From Pirellulales bacterium (lineage in GTDB: Bacteria > Planctomycetota > Planctomycetia > Pirellulales > JALHLM01): a DNA stretch of 6,213 nucleotides. Position numbers and translations under genes: made by a program. The notes under the pieces were generated by a model. The model searched no databases, was not told the DNA's origin, and saw only the letters and a list, made by a program, of their open reading frames with translations. The DNA is taken from positions 1 to 6,213 of the forward strand of contig JALHLM010000378.1 in assembly GCA_022844585.1 (NCBI GenBank). Reading direction: 5' to 3'. How positions within the stretch are numbered: the first letter of the stretch is position 1; the number at the start of each line of letters is the position of its first letter. Below, piece by piece: positions 6,127 through 6,213 of this stretch.

Positions 6127-6213
6127 TTATAGTCAACTCATCATCATCGTCCTCTCCCCCTCGCTGGCGCTACGGGCTAGTATCGCTCCAGGGCAGACTT
6201 TCCAGGATTCGTT

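Larger units (their letters stand above)
6005..6181. repeat. 177-bp palindromic element bounded by perfect 33-bp inverted repeats
   Basis: The left arm is 6005-6037 (beginning actagcccgtagcgccag) and the right arm is 6149-6181. The right arm is the exact reverse complement of the left over all 33 bp, and identity stops at both outer ends. The 111-bp interior has no open reading frame of note but holds more symmetric structures, listed separately. No target-site duplication can be seen in the flanks (left gaattcctac, right atcgctccag). Size and form fit a miniature inverted-repeat element or a REP/BIME-like intergenic repeat. The element starts 36 bp upstream of the oxoprolinase start codon, so it lies in that gene's promoter or leader. 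Any transcript through it would fold into a long stem. I recall similar arms as abundant repeats in planctomycete genomes, but cannot confirm it here. Confidence 0.85.

Noticed and set aside
6060..6181. Possible minus-strand promoters in the palindromic element, such as TTGACT followed by TATAAC-like or TTGCAA followed by TATTCG
   Set aside because: None of the candidate -35 and -10 boxes has a proper 16-18 bp spacing with good matches on both sides, and planctomycete promoters are hard to recognise by eye.

Overview
The window looks like chromosomal DNA from a high-GC environmental bacterium, most likely a planctomycete of the Pirellulales type. This is inferred from a secreted-protein C-terminus carrying a dockerin type I repeat, from genes that mostly stand alone with alternating strands, and from short intergenic gaps containing palindromic repeats. 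No rRNA or other taxonomic marker is present, so the assignment is tentative.

Layout, left to right. (1) Positions 2-355 (+) hold the 3' end of a large gene whose product ends in a dockerin-like calcium-binding repeat. (2) Positions 382-1431 (-) hold a complete L-threonine 3-dehydrogenase (tdh), convergent with gene 1 and separated from it by 26 bp. (3) Positions 1432-1561 are a divergent intergenic region with a 9-bp tandem repeat and plausible ribosome binding sites for the genes on both sides. (4) Positions 1562-2092 (+) hold a small VanZ-like membrane protein with a TTG start. (5) Positions 1998-2164 hold a 32-bp near-perfect inverted repeat that overlaps the 3' ends of both convergent genes around it. 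(6) Positions 2159-5968 (-) hold a 1269-residue fused HyuA-HyuB protein of the ATP-dependent 5-oxoprolinase type. (7) Positions 5969-6213 are upstream of that gene and contain a 177-bp element bounded by perfect 33-bp inverted repeats, with three further nested symmetric structures inside.

The two metabolic genes both act on amino acids or their derivatives (threonine to 2-amino-3-oxobutyrate; 5-oxoproline to glutamate). They are not in one operon, and nothing in the sequence shows that they work together. No partner gene for either (kbl for tdh; glutathione or gamma-glutamyl-cycle genes for the oxoprolinase) is visible. The window contains no recognisable defence system, CRISPR array, tRNA, transposase or biosynthetic cluster. 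Its least explained content is the pair of palindromic repeat elements at either end of the oxoprolinase gene, especially the perfect one at 6005-6181.
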